Below are positions 1 through 9,620 of a stretch of DNA of 64,000 bases, in pieces. Each line of letters opens with the position of its first letter. Positions within the stretch are counted from its first letter, which is position 1. Both the position numbers and the translations under genes were made by a program. Origin of the DNA: Anaspis maculata. Taxonomy: Eukaryota; Arthropoda; Insecta; Coleoptera; Scraptiidae. The notes beneath the pieces were generated by a model. It was not told the DNA's origin, searched no databases, and was given only the letters and a program-made list of their open reading frames with translations. The stretch covers positions 30,346,877 to 30,410,876 of the forward strand of contig OX421968.1 in NCBI GenBank assembly GCA_949128115.1, written 5' to 3'.

Positions 1-694
1 TATTTCAGGTTCTCAATTCAGAGAGAAGTTATTTGTAGATTCTAAATTCTACAGAAAAACCTGCACCAGACACGAAACTTTGGGCTGAGATAAGGCTTTC
101 GAAACCTACCCGAGCAAATTTGAAATCGAAGTGATGCAACTGTATTTTGACTGACCATCGTAGGTTGTTCTAGTACCATATGTGTAATAAGTGAATATAA
201 GTTAGAAATACCATAAATTTTGCTGTTTTATTCTAATATGCAATATGAACCATGTTCTTAGGCTACTAAGAGTGGGTATTTGAAAGAGATTTTCAATTCT
301 ATACTTAACAATCTTCGTGAATGATAGGGCGTGGTAGGTTGACTTTGAAACAAAATTACAATAAGTTTAAGTATTCTGTACAATCACGTGCATAGGTAGT
401 AAGTAATAGTGTTTAAGGTAAGCAAAAGGTTGAGAAACATACTATACTTAATTGCATCAAGCAGGAGTGGAGTAGGCACCTAAGAGCATATTAGACAAAT
501 TAGTGTCAAATTAATTTGCCATTGTTGTAAGTCACACAAATTAACACCCACAATATAGTGGGCATCAAATCATTTCATTTGGTGTATCAATGAAGAAAAT
601 CTGACAATAAATAAGGGAGCTATATTGCAGCAATTTTTTTTTCAACACTCGGCAAAGAAAGAGGTGAGGGGGGTAGGAAAGAGGTCGTAGGTAA
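1..694. other. AT-rich DNA, no gene seen
   Basis: No reading frame of convincing length or composition and no recognisable repeat ends were found here. It is flanked on the right by a small inverted-repeat element. Confidence 0.5.
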
Positions 695-829
695 AGTACG
701 GTACGTAATACGAGTAGTAAAGCAATTACGCACTCAGAGAATACTGCACTCGCTCGCTTTGCTCGCTCGTGCGCAACATTTCCCTGCGTGCGTAATATGC
801 TACTTACTACTCTTATTACGTAATGTACT
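695..829. mobile_element. Small MITE-like inverted repeat
   Basis: The two ends are imperfect inverted copies of each other: the left reads AGTACGGTACGTAATACGAG and the reverse complement of the right reads AGTACATTACGTAATAAGAG. Matching continues into a shared ATTACGCAC segment. The centre is a GC-rich stretch with repeated CGCTCG. No coding capacity. The superfamily is not assignable because no clear target duplication was identified. Confidence 0.55.
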
Positions 830-864
830 AATTACCGCATCCTGTCACATGGGTAGAACAAGGC

Positions 865-1955
865 ATGGCTGGCCGTGATTGGTACTCAGGATTCATGGAG
901 AGACACCCACGATTATGTCTTAGAACCCCTGAAGCTACGAGCTTGGCTCGCATTTCGAGCTTCAACAAAACTTGGTTTGGTTCATACATCGGGATGGATG
1001 ACTTCTGAGAATTTCCTGAAAGTTTTGCAACACTTTGTGAAGCATGTTCGATTGTTCGCTGCAGCGTTGAGCACAAAGTACTTCTGATAATGGAAAACCA
1101 TCAGTCCCATTTATCCGTTGAAGACATCGACTATGCAAAAGAGAAAGGCATCATCATCCTAACTCTTCCATCACATACCCCGAACAAGATGCAACTGCTT
1201 GATAGGACCGTATTTGGACCATTCAATCGGTTTTTCAATCAAGGAGCCGACAAATGGATGATTTCCTATCCAGGTAAAACATTGACCATAATATACGATT
1301 TACCAGCAATTTGTGTGGACGCTTGGGATGAAGGTGCCAATCCCCTAAATTTAAAATCGGGGTTTCCATGCACAGGAATTTGTCCCTTCGACAAAGTAGT
1401 GTTCACTGAAGAGGATTTTTTGTCCTGTTATGTGACTGACTGTCCATTGACCACTGCCGCGGCTACCGTAGAAGCCACCGAGGAGGTCACCGCCGGTGCC
1501 AATGTCAATGTAGCTGTTCTGCGACTACCGCAAAGAATGATAAACCACTTCCAAGTTGCTCAAATGCTAATGGTAAAAGCGAGTGAACCGAGCGAACCAA
1601 GCCAATTCGCGAAGAAGAAACCTCACCACATGCTTCCAGTGAATTTGTTTTGCCATTGAAGGTACTGCCTTTCCCAAAAGTGTCACCAAGAAAAGAATCT
1701 GGAAGAGGGCCGAGCCTGCTTGTAGCTCGGTGAGTCCGGCTGGTCTGGGAGAGGGGTAAATGAGCTCAAAAATGGGGACTACGTGCCAGGTGGAACTGTG
1801 TTCCACCGACTCCCCAGAATAGAATCCAAAAAATCCAGAGGGCCTGCTAAAAAGAGATCTCTTTATTGCCACTGACACCCTCGAAAGAGACGGGATAGCG
1901 GCAAAGAAAAAGAAAGTAGCAGGAAAGAAAGTGACTAACAAGCAGAGTCAGGATA
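865..1955 (+). pseudogene. Broken pogo/jerky-type DDE transposase
   Basis: Relic of a transposase of the pogo/jerky (DDE_1) group, which cuts and pastes its element into TA sites. The first piece (about 868-990) reads like the helix-turn-helix to catalytic linker, with DWYSGFMERHPRLCLRTPEA and a following ATSLAR. It then jumps straight to the region just before the second catalytic residue, so the middle of the protein, including the first catalytic Asp, is deleted. The second catalytic motif at about 1090 reads MENHQSHLS, where the family normally has D-N-H; the Asp is Glu here. The third is LLDRTVFGPF. The C-terminal part YVTDCPL is followed by a basic tail readable to about 1950 in shifted frames. 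At least two frameshifts and one stop near 1007 break it. A short repeat shared with 25.2 kb sits in the tail. Confidence 0.85.
1782..1842 (+). repeat. Short dispersed repeat, copy 1
   Basis: About 60 bases, beginning TACGTGCCAGGTGGAACTGT, closely match 25185-25245. It interrupts the C-terminal tail of the pogo-type relic and seems to be a separate small insertion. Its class is unknown. Confidence 0.5.
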
Positions 1956-3076
1956 TGAAATGTTAATATCCAGTTGCCATGGAAAAACAAAAGACAGTCT
2001 TGACAGCCTTCAAAATTTATTCCGCTGCAAAATGTCCGACAATCCAGGAAGCGATGTCGACGTCCCCCGAGAAATTTTTGAAGCTGCGTTCTTTTGTCTT
2101 CCTTTCCCACTGTTTTGCGTTCACGATTCGTATATTTCTCGACTGCGGCCACAATAATTGACGTTGACCTGACATTTGCGTTGACATAACAGTGCCAAAA
2201 AATTACCTTGAAAGCATAACAGTGCTAAAAGTGACATAAGAGTGCTGAAATGTGACATAAGAGATCTGAAATCTGTCGAAACACTGAAAAATGCCACTTT
2301 CAACCAAAACGGTTTTTGTTAATGATAAAGGAAGCCTTAAGGGACGATTTCACATTAATATATTTTTTGTTTATTGATAGTTTTTGTCCAAACCAACCCG
2401 ATTCGACGGGATAGTCTGGACACTTGACCATATCAAATATTTATGGAAAAATATGAATTTCCTTTCTGATAAAAACATTGTTCTTATAGTTGTTTGTAAA
2501 CAACATCATGTAGCTATAAAATAGCGCCAAAGTCTATTTGCCTAATCATTTGAGTGTGAGCAAGAATTTTTTTTCAATTGTCCAAACTATCCCCGCTCAC
2601 CCCTATCATCCAGGAAAATTTTTACCGGCACTAAGGTCGACCCGAATTCCAGAAAACGTGAAACATCAGGAAATTCTTGAACTTTCAAGTCCCATGAGGG
2701 ACCCGAAAACTTCAAAATAGGTCCACTAGCTTCTGGGGCTCTCTCCATTCACCTTGAGGCACATTGTGACGTTTTTAGGATTCCAGATTAATTATCATGG
2801 GCTGAGATTTTTGATGAACACATTTTTGTCGTTAAGGTTTCCGGGATGTAATTGAAAAATTGGTTTGATGGCCCCTGGTCGCGGGTAAAAAAGAATTGCA
2901 TGCATGTGTGGCTAAACTAACTATACTATCAAAACAGACATGCATAGCCATCAAAATTTATGAACATGGTGACACAATTTTAAAATTCAGGAAAATAGTT
3001 TGCTTATTTAGCAGTTCGGTAATTTGAGTAGAACAGAAAGAAATGTTTTAAAATTGTGCCCCGGAGCGTACGAACA
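1956..3076. other. Noncoding stretch with a few short repeats
   Basis: No gene recognised. Around 2180-2270 there is a degenerate run of units of the form GACATAAGAGTGCT/GCATAACAGTGCT. The rest is unremarkable AT-rich sequence. Confidence 0.45.
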
Positions 3077-3622
3077 TTAAGAGTACGGGACATCGAACGT
3101 ACAGTTGTAGTAGAGCAGGATGCCAGAGATGAGTACGAATATCACGACGAGTAGAACTAAGATTAGCAGAAGGATGGTGGGTCGGCACCAAGAGGCCAAG
3201 CAGGAGTTCCTGTTTTGTGGAGTGTTGGACGACGTCGAAGTGAAGCACCAGCCGCAGCTGTTGTCCTGGTTGCGCACAATCGTGGATGCGGGGTGCTGCA
3301 GGTGCGACGATCTGACGACGCTGCTGTTGCCGGACGCGTTGACGACCACGCCCCGGTAGACGGTAGCACGCGGCATAAAACCGTCGTCGTCTTCGTCCGA
3401 GCGCAGCCCCGAGTCGTTGTAGACGCCGTACGAGGCCACCATGCTGGCCGCGCTTTGCGGCCCGTTCGTATACCTCATGGCGGACTCGACCTTGGACTTC
3501 CGAGACGTCTTTGACCAGCACCAACACCAACAGTCTGCGTCCAAGTTGCGTCCAATCTGCTCTGTACCGACCGCCCCAGCGGAGCTGCTGCCATTTATGT
3601 ACCCGCTTCCCTTACGTACCAA
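3077..3622 (-). CDS. Putative host exon, single-pass membrane protein
   Basis: An open frame of 181 codons with strongly GC-rich third positions, unlike everything around it. This suggests real host coding sequence. The protein is Ser/Asn/Arg-rich and polar for about 140 residues, with an acidic DEDDD patch. It then has a Cys-containing segment and a hydrophobic stretch (about residues 143-170, TILLLILVLLVVIFVLISGI) preceded by CR, and ends YYNCTFDVPYS. That layout fits a type II membrane protein whose outside part lies in further exons, or a tail-anchored form ending here. A possible donor (GTACGT, plus-strand 3098-3103) lies just after the membrane segment, and an AG acceptor candidate lies near 3534. 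The true exon may therefore be about 3104-3534 and the ATG at 3622 may be irrelevant. No family was recognised. Confidence 0.6.
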   Translation of the reverse strand: MVRKGSGYINGSSSAGAVGTEQIGRNLDADCWCWCWSKTSRKSKVESAMRYTNGPQSAASMVASYGVYNDSGLRSDEDDDGFMPRATVYRGVVVNASGNSSVVRSSHLQHPASTIVRNQDNSCGWCFTSTSSNTPQNRNSCLASWCRPTILLLILVLLVVIFVLISGILLYYNCTFDVPYS

Positions 3623-4625
3623 GAGTCACTATACGTCTGGGGCGAATTAGACTGATGGCTATTTATATTGTCATGTGACGCGTAGTCATTTTTATTTATT
3701 CCTGTTTCTCCTTTGCAATTAATCTTGCCAGCTCTCAAAACCATTTCTCAAACATGTTCCACTCATCGGAACCGCCGCTCTTTTCCACCGAGCGGACGAC
3801 ATAGTCAGTCGGTTTCGCTCTATTCTTTATCAGAGCCAACATTATTATCATGAACGTGTGTAATAGCACACGGTGCGTACGGCACCAATTTACTGTTTTC
3901 AACCGCATGGTCACAGGCACACAACAACATCACCGATTCCCTCTCGTCGCACATCACAGTGCAACACGAAGATTCCTCTGCAAAACAAACAACATCATTT
4001 TAATTAGGACAGGACCGTCAGTAATTGGCCAAAAGGACACACGACACTCGTTAAAGGCAACGCCTGGTAAAAAGATCCATTAAATATACATATAGGTAGG
4101 TAGCTACATTAGGTACTTATGTGTGCATGTATCACATTACACACTCACATTGCCGCCCGAGAATGGTGTCAGAAGTGAGATTTTTTTGCGCAATTGTGAA
4201 AAAGTGAATCGGATTACACAAGGTGCATAGTTTGCATCTAATGTTTCTTCGCGTATTTTTGAAAAATGTATAACTTAAAAATGAAATGTGCTATCAAATT
4301 CAAACGTATGTTTTCTGAATAAGTGTTCAAGTTTCTTTTACTTCTCATCAAATTCTTAGAAAAATTAGAAGGTAATTGCGAAAAATAAATAGAAGAAATT
4401 AACTCGTTTTTTAGACTCCCCGTATGCTGAGAGCCGAGATCTGTCGCCAAAAAAAAAATCGTCGTCATGTTTGCCGTGGGACTTCTCATCGTAGCCATCC
4501 TTCCTGCAACGTCTTTGAAGATAATTTAAATTATCCGTAAAGTTGCCTTGATAATGCAATATTATTTTTGTACATACACTTCTTGATTCAATTATACGTA
4601 ATAACAAAATGTATTAGTTTGGAAG
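3623..4625. other. No gene recognised
   Basis: This lies between the putative exon and the Tigger-like element. It is AT-rich with no convincing reading frame. It could be intron or upstream sequence of the minus-strand gene. Confidence 0.4.
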
Positions 4626-4627
4626 TA

Positions 4628-4820
4628 CAGTGGAAGTCATTTATAACGACGTCGCTTATAACGACAGGTTGCTTATAACGACCAAATCCTACAGAATTGG
4701 TTGGATTTCCATATGCGACAACGCTTTCAAAGCCCGTGTATAACGTCGTCGGTTATAGCGACCAAGTCGCTTTTAACGTCCTGCTGAGTCCTAGATCAGG
4801 TCGGATATAACGACGTGCGA
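4628..4820 (+). repeat. Left end of Tigger element with subterminal repeats
   Basis: The terminal inverted repeat occupies about the first 30 bases. At least five further copies of an ATAACGAC-like word follow at uneven spacing. Repeated subterminal words of this kind usually mark transposase binding sites. Confidence 0.8.
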
Positions 4821-5009
4821 ACGAGAATCAAGTCACGCTGGAGTGTGACGAATGTTCCGATTGGTCCAACTTTGTTACCCTTTCGTGATTCCCGGAATTT
4901 CGATATTGCTGATGCAACAACAATATTCACTGTAAGCGACAGGTGCACGATTTAGCGTAATTTTTGCGTGTATGATTAAATTGCACAATTCAATAGGCCT
5001 GATCCAATC

Positions 5010-5287
5010 ATGGCTACATCTGCAAAAAAGAGAAAAGCCTTGTCCATAAATGAAAAATTTGCGATAATCACACGCCAAAAAAATGGCGAAGCTAACGTGG
5101 ACGTTGCAAAAAGTCTCGGTCTATCGCATTCTACTGTGTCTACAATTTGGAAAAATCGAACAAAATTTGAAGATGCTTTTGAGAGCAACGTTCAAACTAA
5201 AAAAAAGTTGAAATCTTCTCATTATGATGACATCGATAAGTCACTTTTGGGATGGTTTAAAGAAAAACGAAGCCAACCCAACAAACA
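5010..5287 (+). pseudogene. Tigger transposase, N-terminal DNA-binding part
   Basis: N-terminal fragment of the Tigger-like transposase, starting at ATG 5010. Residues about 5-60 (KRKALSINEKFAIITRQKNG and on, then SLGLSHSTVSTIWKNR) form the CENP-B-type psq/helix-turn-helix that binds the element's ends. The second CENP-B helix-turn-helix starts at about residue 70 with DKSLLGWFKEKRSQ. The frame then runs into foreign sequence at 5288, so the protein is cut inside its second DNA-binding domain. The remainder resumes near 6992. Fragment and remainder are collinear with the family, so this was one gene before the insertion. Confidence 0.9.
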
Positions 5288-6982
5288 ATCAAAGTCGGCG
5301 TTACGTTCCGGCTACTTCAATAATGCTATTTGAAGTTCTCGCCACTAGTAGCGGCTACTTAATGGCTACGTTGTCGTTACGTAATAGGAACCAAAATGGG
5401 GAACAATTTCGCAGTCGCTACTACGTGGTAACGACTACCCCGGAACGTGTCGGTTACTTCAATCGCGACGTGGCCGCTACGTAGCCGCGACTTTGATGGG
5501 AACTTAGGAGTGGCATCTTATATACACGAGTGAGAGAGAAAATGATACGCTCGTTTTCTACTTTGTCTTAGTTCCGACTTCCTCATGTAGTTGGTGGTTG
5601 GCGTTGGTGGCAGTAGAGCTCGTCTTCTCAAACTGATTAGTAACTTACTTAATGTCTGCAATAATTATTATCATACTGTCTTTTGTGACATTTTTTGATT
5701 TGCCTACGTGAAAATTTTACAACCAAGGCAAGTTTACTGTTAAATGATATGATGATACTTCGAAAACCATCGACGCGCTTCAAAAATATGCGTTTTTTAG
5801 AAGAAAATTAAAATATAAAAGTAATTTTTTTTTCAATCGTCTGTCTTCTACAGATACATCCCGGAAAAGTTAGTTGTTTGACATTGACCTGCCTAACATT
5901 AATTCACAATGTTTTTCGAGTTGTATTAAGTGACGTAGTACCATTTTTTGCAATGGTTATTTTATCTATTGCAAAATGGAGATTCAGTAGAGAGTAAATA
6001 TGGCGACTTAAGACAAAAACGACTGTCAAGTAATATTTACTAAAAATTGAGTGTTTGAAGTTGCTACCACTTTGAAGTAATTATAATTAGTTATGGGAAC
6101 TACATTGTTACCCTTAGAAGTTATTGTTACTACAAAGTGGCAGATGGAACCAGTCACAAATCGCATTTCTACTATGAAGTAGCAAAAACTACCACAAAGT
6201 CGCAAAACACTGTTCGTTCAAAGTTCCCGCCATAGGTAACCCTTGACATTGACCGATTTCAAACGGTTTGTGTTTCAGCACGAGATGTATTTCAAAATAG
6301 TAGCCACCAAAAAGTGACGCGGGGTGATGTTCGTGGTGGTCTCTTGCAAATGGGAGAAAGCCAAAACCCTTTACTGGGCTAGCCATCTATAGCCATCAGC
6401 CAGGCATGTCGTTTTCAATGTTTTCATCACTGTCGTACTGTCGCATACTAAACAACATCCAACACCCCAAAATCACTGTCTGGTGAAAATTACTTTATAG
6501 TAGCAAATGAAAGTAACTGCCACTATGTAGTAACTCTTAATTCAGATTGCCAGTCAAAATTACTTTGTATGATCTATTGAGAGTAGCAGAAACGTAGCCG
6601 TTACTTAGTTTTCTACCAAAACGCTGATGGTGTACTTTTGTAGTTCCCACGACGTGGTAGGAACTTCAATTACAGCTTGATAGTAATTGCGACTACAAAG
6701 TCGTATATTGGTAATTGAACATCGACGTTGCTACTAAGAACTACTACTTTAAAGTTCCAATAACTTCGAAGTAATTTTTATAGGTAACGCCGACTTACAA
6801 AATTACCAGTAGGCTACTAGTAAGTTACGGAACGATACAGAACCCTTTTATGGTGGGGGCTACGTAACAGCTACTAAATTGTGGAACCTATAAGTAATTT
6901 TTACTGCAAAGTGACAAATTGAGTCGCAGTTCCGTAACGGCGACTTCGTTCAAGTTCCGGTCACCGTCGCCGTCACTTTGAT
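5288..6982. mobile_element. Unclassified 1.7 kb insertion with ATCAAAGT ends
   Basis: This block splits the Tigger gene. It begins ATCAAAGTCGGCG and ends in the reverse complement of ATCAAAGTGACGGCG, giving short imperfect inverted ends. A third inward-facing copy, CGCGACTTTGAT, lies near 5490-5504, so the first 215 bases are themselves an inverted repeat. The interior is packed with short degenerate words of the type GTAGC/GCTAC, AACTACAAAGT and GTTCC in both orientations, and has no credible protein. No target duplication was evident. A segment near 6113-6155 resembles 38225-38265. It is probably a non-autonomous DNA transposon, class unknown. Confidence 0.6.
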
Positions 6983-6991
6983 GCTAGTTGA

Positions 6992-8281
6992 GAAGGTATC
7001 CCTATATCAGGACCCATCTTACAAGCCAAAGCCAACGATTTCGGTAGACTTTTAGGAATGGAGGATTTTGAATGTTCAGAAAGCTGGATCAAACAATTTC
7101 GAAGCCGTCACAATATTGTGGGTGGCACTGTCTCTGGTGAATCTGCATCTGTATCTGAACATACGACCGAAGGATGGTTGAAAAACGTTTTTGCAGAAAT
7201 ACGTCGAGGATACACGGACGAACAGATATTTAACGCGGATGAAACCGGATTGTTTTTTAGAATGACTCCTAACAACACCTTAAAATTCAAAGGAGAGAAA
7301 TGTTCAGGGGGTAAAATGTCGAAAGACCGAATCACGGTGTTGGCGGTCACTAACATGACCGGCACCATCAAAAAGAAACTGCTTGTGATTGGAAAGTCGA
7401 AAAATCCTAGATGTTTTAAAAACGTAAAGAGACTTCCTGTCGATTACAGGTCTAACAGACGTGCCTGGATGGTGTCCGAAATATTTGAGAAGTTTTTACG
7501 AGATTGGGATAAAGAGCTTCATGCGTCAAAAAAGAAAATTTTATTGTTGGTGGATAATTGCAGTGCTCATCCCAACGTTGAGCATTTAAAGGCCATCAAA
7601 TTGTCTTTTCTTCCCCCCAATACGACATCCGTTCTGCAGCCCCTTGATCAAGGCATAATAAGGAACCTCAAAGTGCATTTTCGAAGAGCTTTAGTCATGA
7701 AAATGATAGAAAATGCAGATAAAAATGACGAGACCAAAATTAATCTTTTGGACACCATCATGATGATATCCACAGCATGGGATGCGGTTTCACAAAACAC
7801 AATTTCTAATTGTTTTCGGCATGCTGGACTCTGCTCTACGGTGAATATTCCAGAAACAGGTGATGATTTTGACGATGAGGATAACATTCCGTTGGCCCAA
7901 TTGTTCAGAGAAGAGAGCGCTGTGGGCGTGGGCAATGATCTCAGTGTTACATTTGATGATTTTGTTGACGTTGACCAAGACCTCGCAACATGGGGAAAAC
8001 TAAATGATGAAGATTTTCTTATCAACTTCACTAGTTCCCTGACAGAGCAAGACAACGACGCCGATGAAGATGGAGATGAAGACCCAGACATAGAATTTGA
8101 GCCACCGTCAACGTTCGAAGCTATTAAAGCTTTAAAAGTTGTGCGGAATTACATATCATACGACGACAAGCTTAACGAAGATTACATCAAGAATGTTGTA
8201 ATATTGGAGAAGGCTTTGGAGAAAAAATATTTCCAAAATTCTACCGAACAATCTAAAGTCACGGATTTCTTTAAAACATAA
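6992..8281 (+). pseudogene. Tigger transposase, catalytic part (DD30D)
   Basis: The rest of the interrupted transposase. Coding similarity resumes at about 6992 with GIPISGPILQAKANDFGRLL, which completes the second CENP-B helix-turn-helix. From the ATG at 7058 there are 407 open codons. The catalytic residues are all present: Asp61 in FNADETGLFF, Asp166 in ILLLVDNCSAHP and Asp197 in VLQPLDQGI. There are 30 residues between the second and third Asp, within the usual Tigger/pogo range. The tail is acidic and ends QSKVTDFFKT. No frameshift or stop breaks this half, so the copy was probably active until the insertion at 5288-6982. If translated alone from 7058 it would lack its DNA-binding domain. 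Confidence 0.92.
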
Positions 8282-8472
8282 TTTTGATGTATTGTGAGTG
8301 CTACGTTCATCAGTGTTGTTTATTGCTTGTTCTTTCGATACTATGTGAGTGTATCTTTGATTACATACAGTAAAATGTAAAAACAAACTGATGTCTTTCA
8401 CTTGAGCATGAAAAAAAAAATCGGGCGGATGTAACGACGTCCTTATATAACGACGGGAATTTGCCAGTCCCT

Positions 8473-8500
8473 TCGTCGTCGTTATAAGCGACTTTCACTG
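8473..8500 (-). repeat. Right terminal inverted repeat of Tigger element
   Basis: Mirror of the left end: GTTATAAGCGACTTTCACTG, followed by the TA target duplication at 8501-8502. Confidence 0.9.
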
Positions 8501-8524
8501 TACCTATAAGCAATAACTGACTGA

Positions 8525-8675
8525 ATGAAATCTGTTCAGTACGTACTTCTTGAGTTATTGAACGTCAAAGTTTTGGCTTCGACAGCTTATAGCTTTTGAG
8601 AGAAGACAGATGTCATAACTTTTACATGTTTTGAATAGTTTTCCAAGGGCTTCATAATGAGCTATCAAAAATCGA
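8525..8675 (+). repeat. Diverged direct repeat, copy 1
   Basis: It shares the order and wording of 9059-9215: a GTTCAGTAC...GAGTTATTGA block, a TTTGGCTTTGACAGC-type block, then CATGTTTTGA and GAGCT. Together the two copies bracket the SINE at 8676-8935 and look like an older element split by it, or a diverged tandem pair. Confidence 0.5.
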
Positions 8676-8935
8676 AATAACCCGGCCAGTAGCGCGGCGG
8701 ACTCCGTCTTTGGAAGCAATTCTAGGGATCGTGGGTTCGAATCCGGCTCGGGCCAGGTGAAAAAGGATGAAACGAGAACTACACCGAAAAAAGGGTGCTG
8801 ATAACCTGATTGATGCGTCCATAAAATGGTGGTTGGTGTAGGAATCACCTGGCGCCGCTCTTAGAGTACTAAGGCGGCGCTAAAGAGGTACTGCCAGTGA
8901 CTACTCGGATACCCACCCACCGCCAAAAGCAAGGG
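8676..8935 (+). mobile_element. tRNA-derived SINE (family 1)
   Basis: The head is tRNA-like. An A-box-like segment AGTAGCGCGGCGGACTCCG at about 8690 is followed 50 bases on by a good B box, GGGTTCGAATCC (about 8732-8743). Acceptor-like arms CCCGGCC and GGCTCGGG pair, and the head ends in CCA. The body begins GGTGAAAAAGGATGAAACG, which also appears in the SINEs at 29.1 and 30.2 kb. These two boxes form the internal RNA polymerase III promoter. It is not a functional tRNA because the anticodon arm is irregular. Confidence 0.7.
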
Positions 8936-9058
8936 AAAAAAATCATTCGGTCAAAATTTCCTATCACTCTTCAAGAGTGACATTTGTCGCTGATAGATCA
9001 CGTTGAAAATCTTTCTTTCTCTTTTCTACCATAAACCTTACGTCCATACCAAATTTGA

Positions 9059-9215
9059 TCGAAATCCGTTCAGTACTTCTCGAGCTATTGATGGACATCA
9101 AAGTTTCGGCTTTGACAGCCAATTCGACAAATCACAGATAGGTCATAATGTCTGCATGTTTTGAGTGGAGTTCTTGGAGAGCTTTGAAAAGAGCTGTCCA
9201 ATGTCAAAATCGTTA
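9059..9215 (+). repeat. Diverged direct repeat, copy 2
   Basis: Partner of 8525-8675, see there. It begins GAAATCCGTTCAGTACTTCT. Confidence 0.5.
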
Positions 9216-9239
9216 CATCTAAATCTTCTGTCACTTTAA

Positions 9240-9620
9240 CAGTGTTACTTCCGTCTGACAGATCAGCTATCGGAGGGGCCCTCACCAGAGACCCGACCGT
9301 CGCGTCGTCAGGTTCTGGGTCGTTGTGCACCCCCCGCGGAGCTGAAATAGCAGGAAAACAGGCCCATGTAACCTTGAAGCTTGGGCCGGAGCACCGTCAA
9401 AAACCCCCCGAGGTCGAGAGGTACCCAATTACAGGATCTTGCCCCGGTATAGCTTCCCCCTGCCATGGGGTGACACGTGTCTGCATCATGTCTGCGAATT
9501 TCTTCCTTAGGGGCGACGGTCCCCACCCGGCAATGGATTGAAGACTCGGCTCGGATACTGGCGTGTGGGTCTCAGCCCCCAGCATCCCGACACCTCAAGC
9601 GCCGGCCTCCTGTACACGAC
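9240..9620. other. GC-rich patch, unknown
   Basis: Clearly richer in GC than its surroundings and joined abruptly to the S repeat at 9621. It contains CTCGGATACTGG followed by CCGACACCTCAA. Both words also occur in the GC-rich patch at 23.4-23.8 kb in the same orientation. The composition resembles an untranslated leader of a retroelement, but no protein similarity was seen. Confidence 0.35.

Larger units (their letters stand above)
4628..8500 (+). mobile_element. Tigger/pogo-like DNA transposon, interrupted
   Basis: Both ends are intact inverted repeats. The left is CAGTGGAAGTCATTTATAAC and the reverse complement of the right is CAGTGAAAGTCGCTTATAAC, both followed by GACG. The element is flanked by TA on each side (4626-4627 and 8501-8502), the target duplication of the Tc1/mariner/pogo superfamily. 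The unit TTATAACGAC and variants recur through 4638-4820 and again near 8430-8490, suggesting subterminal transposase binding sites. The element encodes one transposase, split by a 1.7 kb insertion at 5288-6982. Without that insertion it would be about 2.2 kb, normal for Tigger elements. Confidence 0.93.

Noticed and set aside
7648..8091. A 147-codon minus-strand Ser-rich frame.
   Set aside because: Antisense shadow of the acidic tail of the Tigger transposase.
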